DNA of 64,000 nt from Bacteroides sp. (GTDB lineage Bacteria > Bacteroidota > Bacteroidia > Bacteroidales > Bacteroidaceae): positions 100,637 to 164,636 of the forward strand of contig JAJQDI010000015.1 of assembly GCA_021202275.1 (NCBI GenBank), read 5' to 3'. A model generated the notes under the pieces. That model saw only the letters and a program-made list of their open reading frames with translations, did no database searches and had not been told where the DNA came from. Shown in pieces: positions 63,130 to 64,000 of the stretch (the first letter of the stretch is position 1; the number at the start of each line of letters is the position of its first letter). A program made the translations under genes and the position numbers.

Positions 63130-63145
63130 TACATTTGTTGTACAA
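63130..63145 (+). promoter_or_regulatory. -7 box and overlapping TTGTACAA palindrome of the DUF6340 gene
   Basis: TACATTTG at 63130-63137 matches TAnnTTTG. TTGTACAA (63138-63145) is a perfect palindrome directly after it, near the expected start of transcription, and another TTGTAC follows at 63152. Confidence 0.5.
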
Positions 63146-63166
63146 ACATTCTTGTACTGAAACAAC

Positions 63167-64000
63167 ATGAAAAAATATTCACACAGTCTGCTCATCTGTT
63201 TTTTCTTTTTAGTTACTTCCTGCCAGACCATAGATCAGCTTTCTATTGATTACCTGGTGCCCTCAGAGGTAAGTTTTCCTCCTGAACTGAGACGGGTAGC
63301 TGTCATCAACAACACCAGCCTGCTGCATACGAATGACGTAATTACGGACTCCCCGGAAAAACTGCCCAATGAGCTGGCCAGACAGACTTCCTATCCGGAG
63401 GGGAACGCCTCCCTGGCCGCCGAAGCCATGGCAGAAAGCATTGCCGAAGAAAATTACTTCGATAAAGTAGTGATCTGCGACTCCACGCTGCGCGCGAACG
63501 ATCGCTTCGCCAGAGAATCTACGCTGAGTAAGGAGGAAGTGATGCAATTGACCCGGGAGCTGGATGTAGACTTTCTGATCTCTCTGGAAAACCTGCAGAT
63601 GAAAGCAGTCAGGATCATACGTTTCGATCCTGTATTCGGAGGCTTCGAAGGGGTGGTGGATGTGAAAGTGTATCCTACCGTAAAAATATATCTCCCTTCC
63701 CGTTCGACACCGATGGTGACCATTGCGTCGAACGATAGTATTTTCTGGCAGGAATTCGGTACTACGGAGCAGAATGTACGTTCCCGCCTGATCTCCAACA
63801 GCCGTCTGGCAGAAGAGGCATCCGTCTTCGCGGGCACGGTGCCGGTTCAGAAACTGATCCCACACTGGAAAACGAGCACCCGGTATCTGTATACAGGAGG
63901 TTCTTCGGCCATGCGCGATGCGTACGTACAATCCCGCAGAGAGAAGTGGGACGAAGCCTACGCACTCTGGCTACAGATCTATGAGAATAAGAAACCGAAA
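63167..64000 (+). CDS. DUF6340 family lipoprotein (partial, 3' end outside window)
   Basis: At least 278 residues, open at the right edge. A lipoprotein signal (FLVTSCQTI, Cys19) precedes the conserved start of the DUF6340 family (IDQLSIDYLVPSEVSFPPELRRVAVINNTSL). A helical region at about 225-275 (AMRDAYVQSREKWDEAYALWLQIYEN) looks like the beginning of a TPR-type module. The function is unknown; it is probably an outer-membrane-associated lipoprotein. Confidence 0.85.
   Translation, partial: MKKYSHSLLICFFFLVTSCQTIDQLSIDYLVPSEVSFPPELRRVAVINNTSLLHTNDVITDSPEKLPNELARQTSYPEGNASLAAEAMAESIAEENYFDKVVICDSTLRANDRFARESTLSKEEVMQLTRELDVDFLISLENLQMKAVRIIRFDPVFGGFEGVVDVKVYPTVKIYLPSRSTPMVTIASNDSIFWQEFGTTEQNVRSRLISNSRLAEEASVFAGTVPVQKLIPHWKTSTRYLYTGGSSAMRDAYVQSRREKWDEAYALWLQIYENKKPK

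Overview
This is a chromosomal window from a Bacteroidales bacterium, most likely close to Parabacteroides or Bacteroides. The evidence is a tmRNA tag reading GENNYALAA, promoters with a TAnnTTTG -7 box, weak Shine-Dalgarno signals, families largely confined to Bacteroidetes (DUF4831, DUF4837, DUF6340, HU-HIG, DUF4105), and the gene orders hpt-adk-obgE-pgeF and coaX-OMP-TPR-lptC-hlyC/corC-ppiD. The genus is an inference; phylum and order are well supported.

Layout. 1-4.7 kb: the right end of a prophage or phage-derived element, with a propeller-repeat protein open to the left edge, portal, connector, tail-completion-like protein, holin, amidase and a lipoprotein built like a unimolecular spanin. 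4.7-6.1 kb: an alpha/beta hydrolase relic, a 20-bp tandem repeat and an HU-like gene. 6.3-9.8 kb: a large AsmA-like protein. 10-17.7 kb: a redox island with an aldo/keto reductase, an AraC-type regulator, an exported flavodoxin, a NapH-NapG-like membrane polyferredoxin, a Tat-exported Fe-S aldo/keto reductase and a DUF1893 protein. The tmRNA gene ssrA bounds it on the right, and a diverged copy of the ssrA terminator region lies at its left edge. 19-25.7 kb: M20 peptidase, DUF3352/MORN-type protein, surface lipoprotein and lactonase-like lipoprotein. 25.8-30.8 kb: the hpt-adk-obgE-pgeF cluster plus two small genes. 31-35 kb: a PQQ-dehydrogenase-like lipoprotein and a decayed glycosidase. 35.5-47.3 kb: nnr, DUF4831, a PqqD/MFS pair, the pdxA-sigma54 regulator-lptE-TPR-secG operon, DUF4837 and rlmN. 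47.9-55.6 kb: the envelope operon. 56.5-64 kb: DUF4105, a degenerate alkaline-phosphatase-fold protein, secA and a truncated DUF6340 lipoprotein.

Most notable observations. (a) Two near-identical operators, each a pair of GTTTGAA-type half sites 21 bp apart, lie at the same distance from the -7 boxes of the aldo/keto reductase and flavodoxin genes. They define a probable regulon for the AraC protein encoded between them. (b) The redox island has the ingredients of an extracytoplasmic electron-transfer system. (c) pgeF carries an in-frame amber codon, while rlmN, an outer-membrane barrel gene and a glycosidase carry single-base frameshifts in short homopolymers. The last three may be sequencing errors or slippage. 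(d) Five GCTTAT boxes at exactly 22-bp spacing lie upstream of the DUF4105 gene. (e) A 7-bp microsatellite sits in the probable promoter of ppiD.
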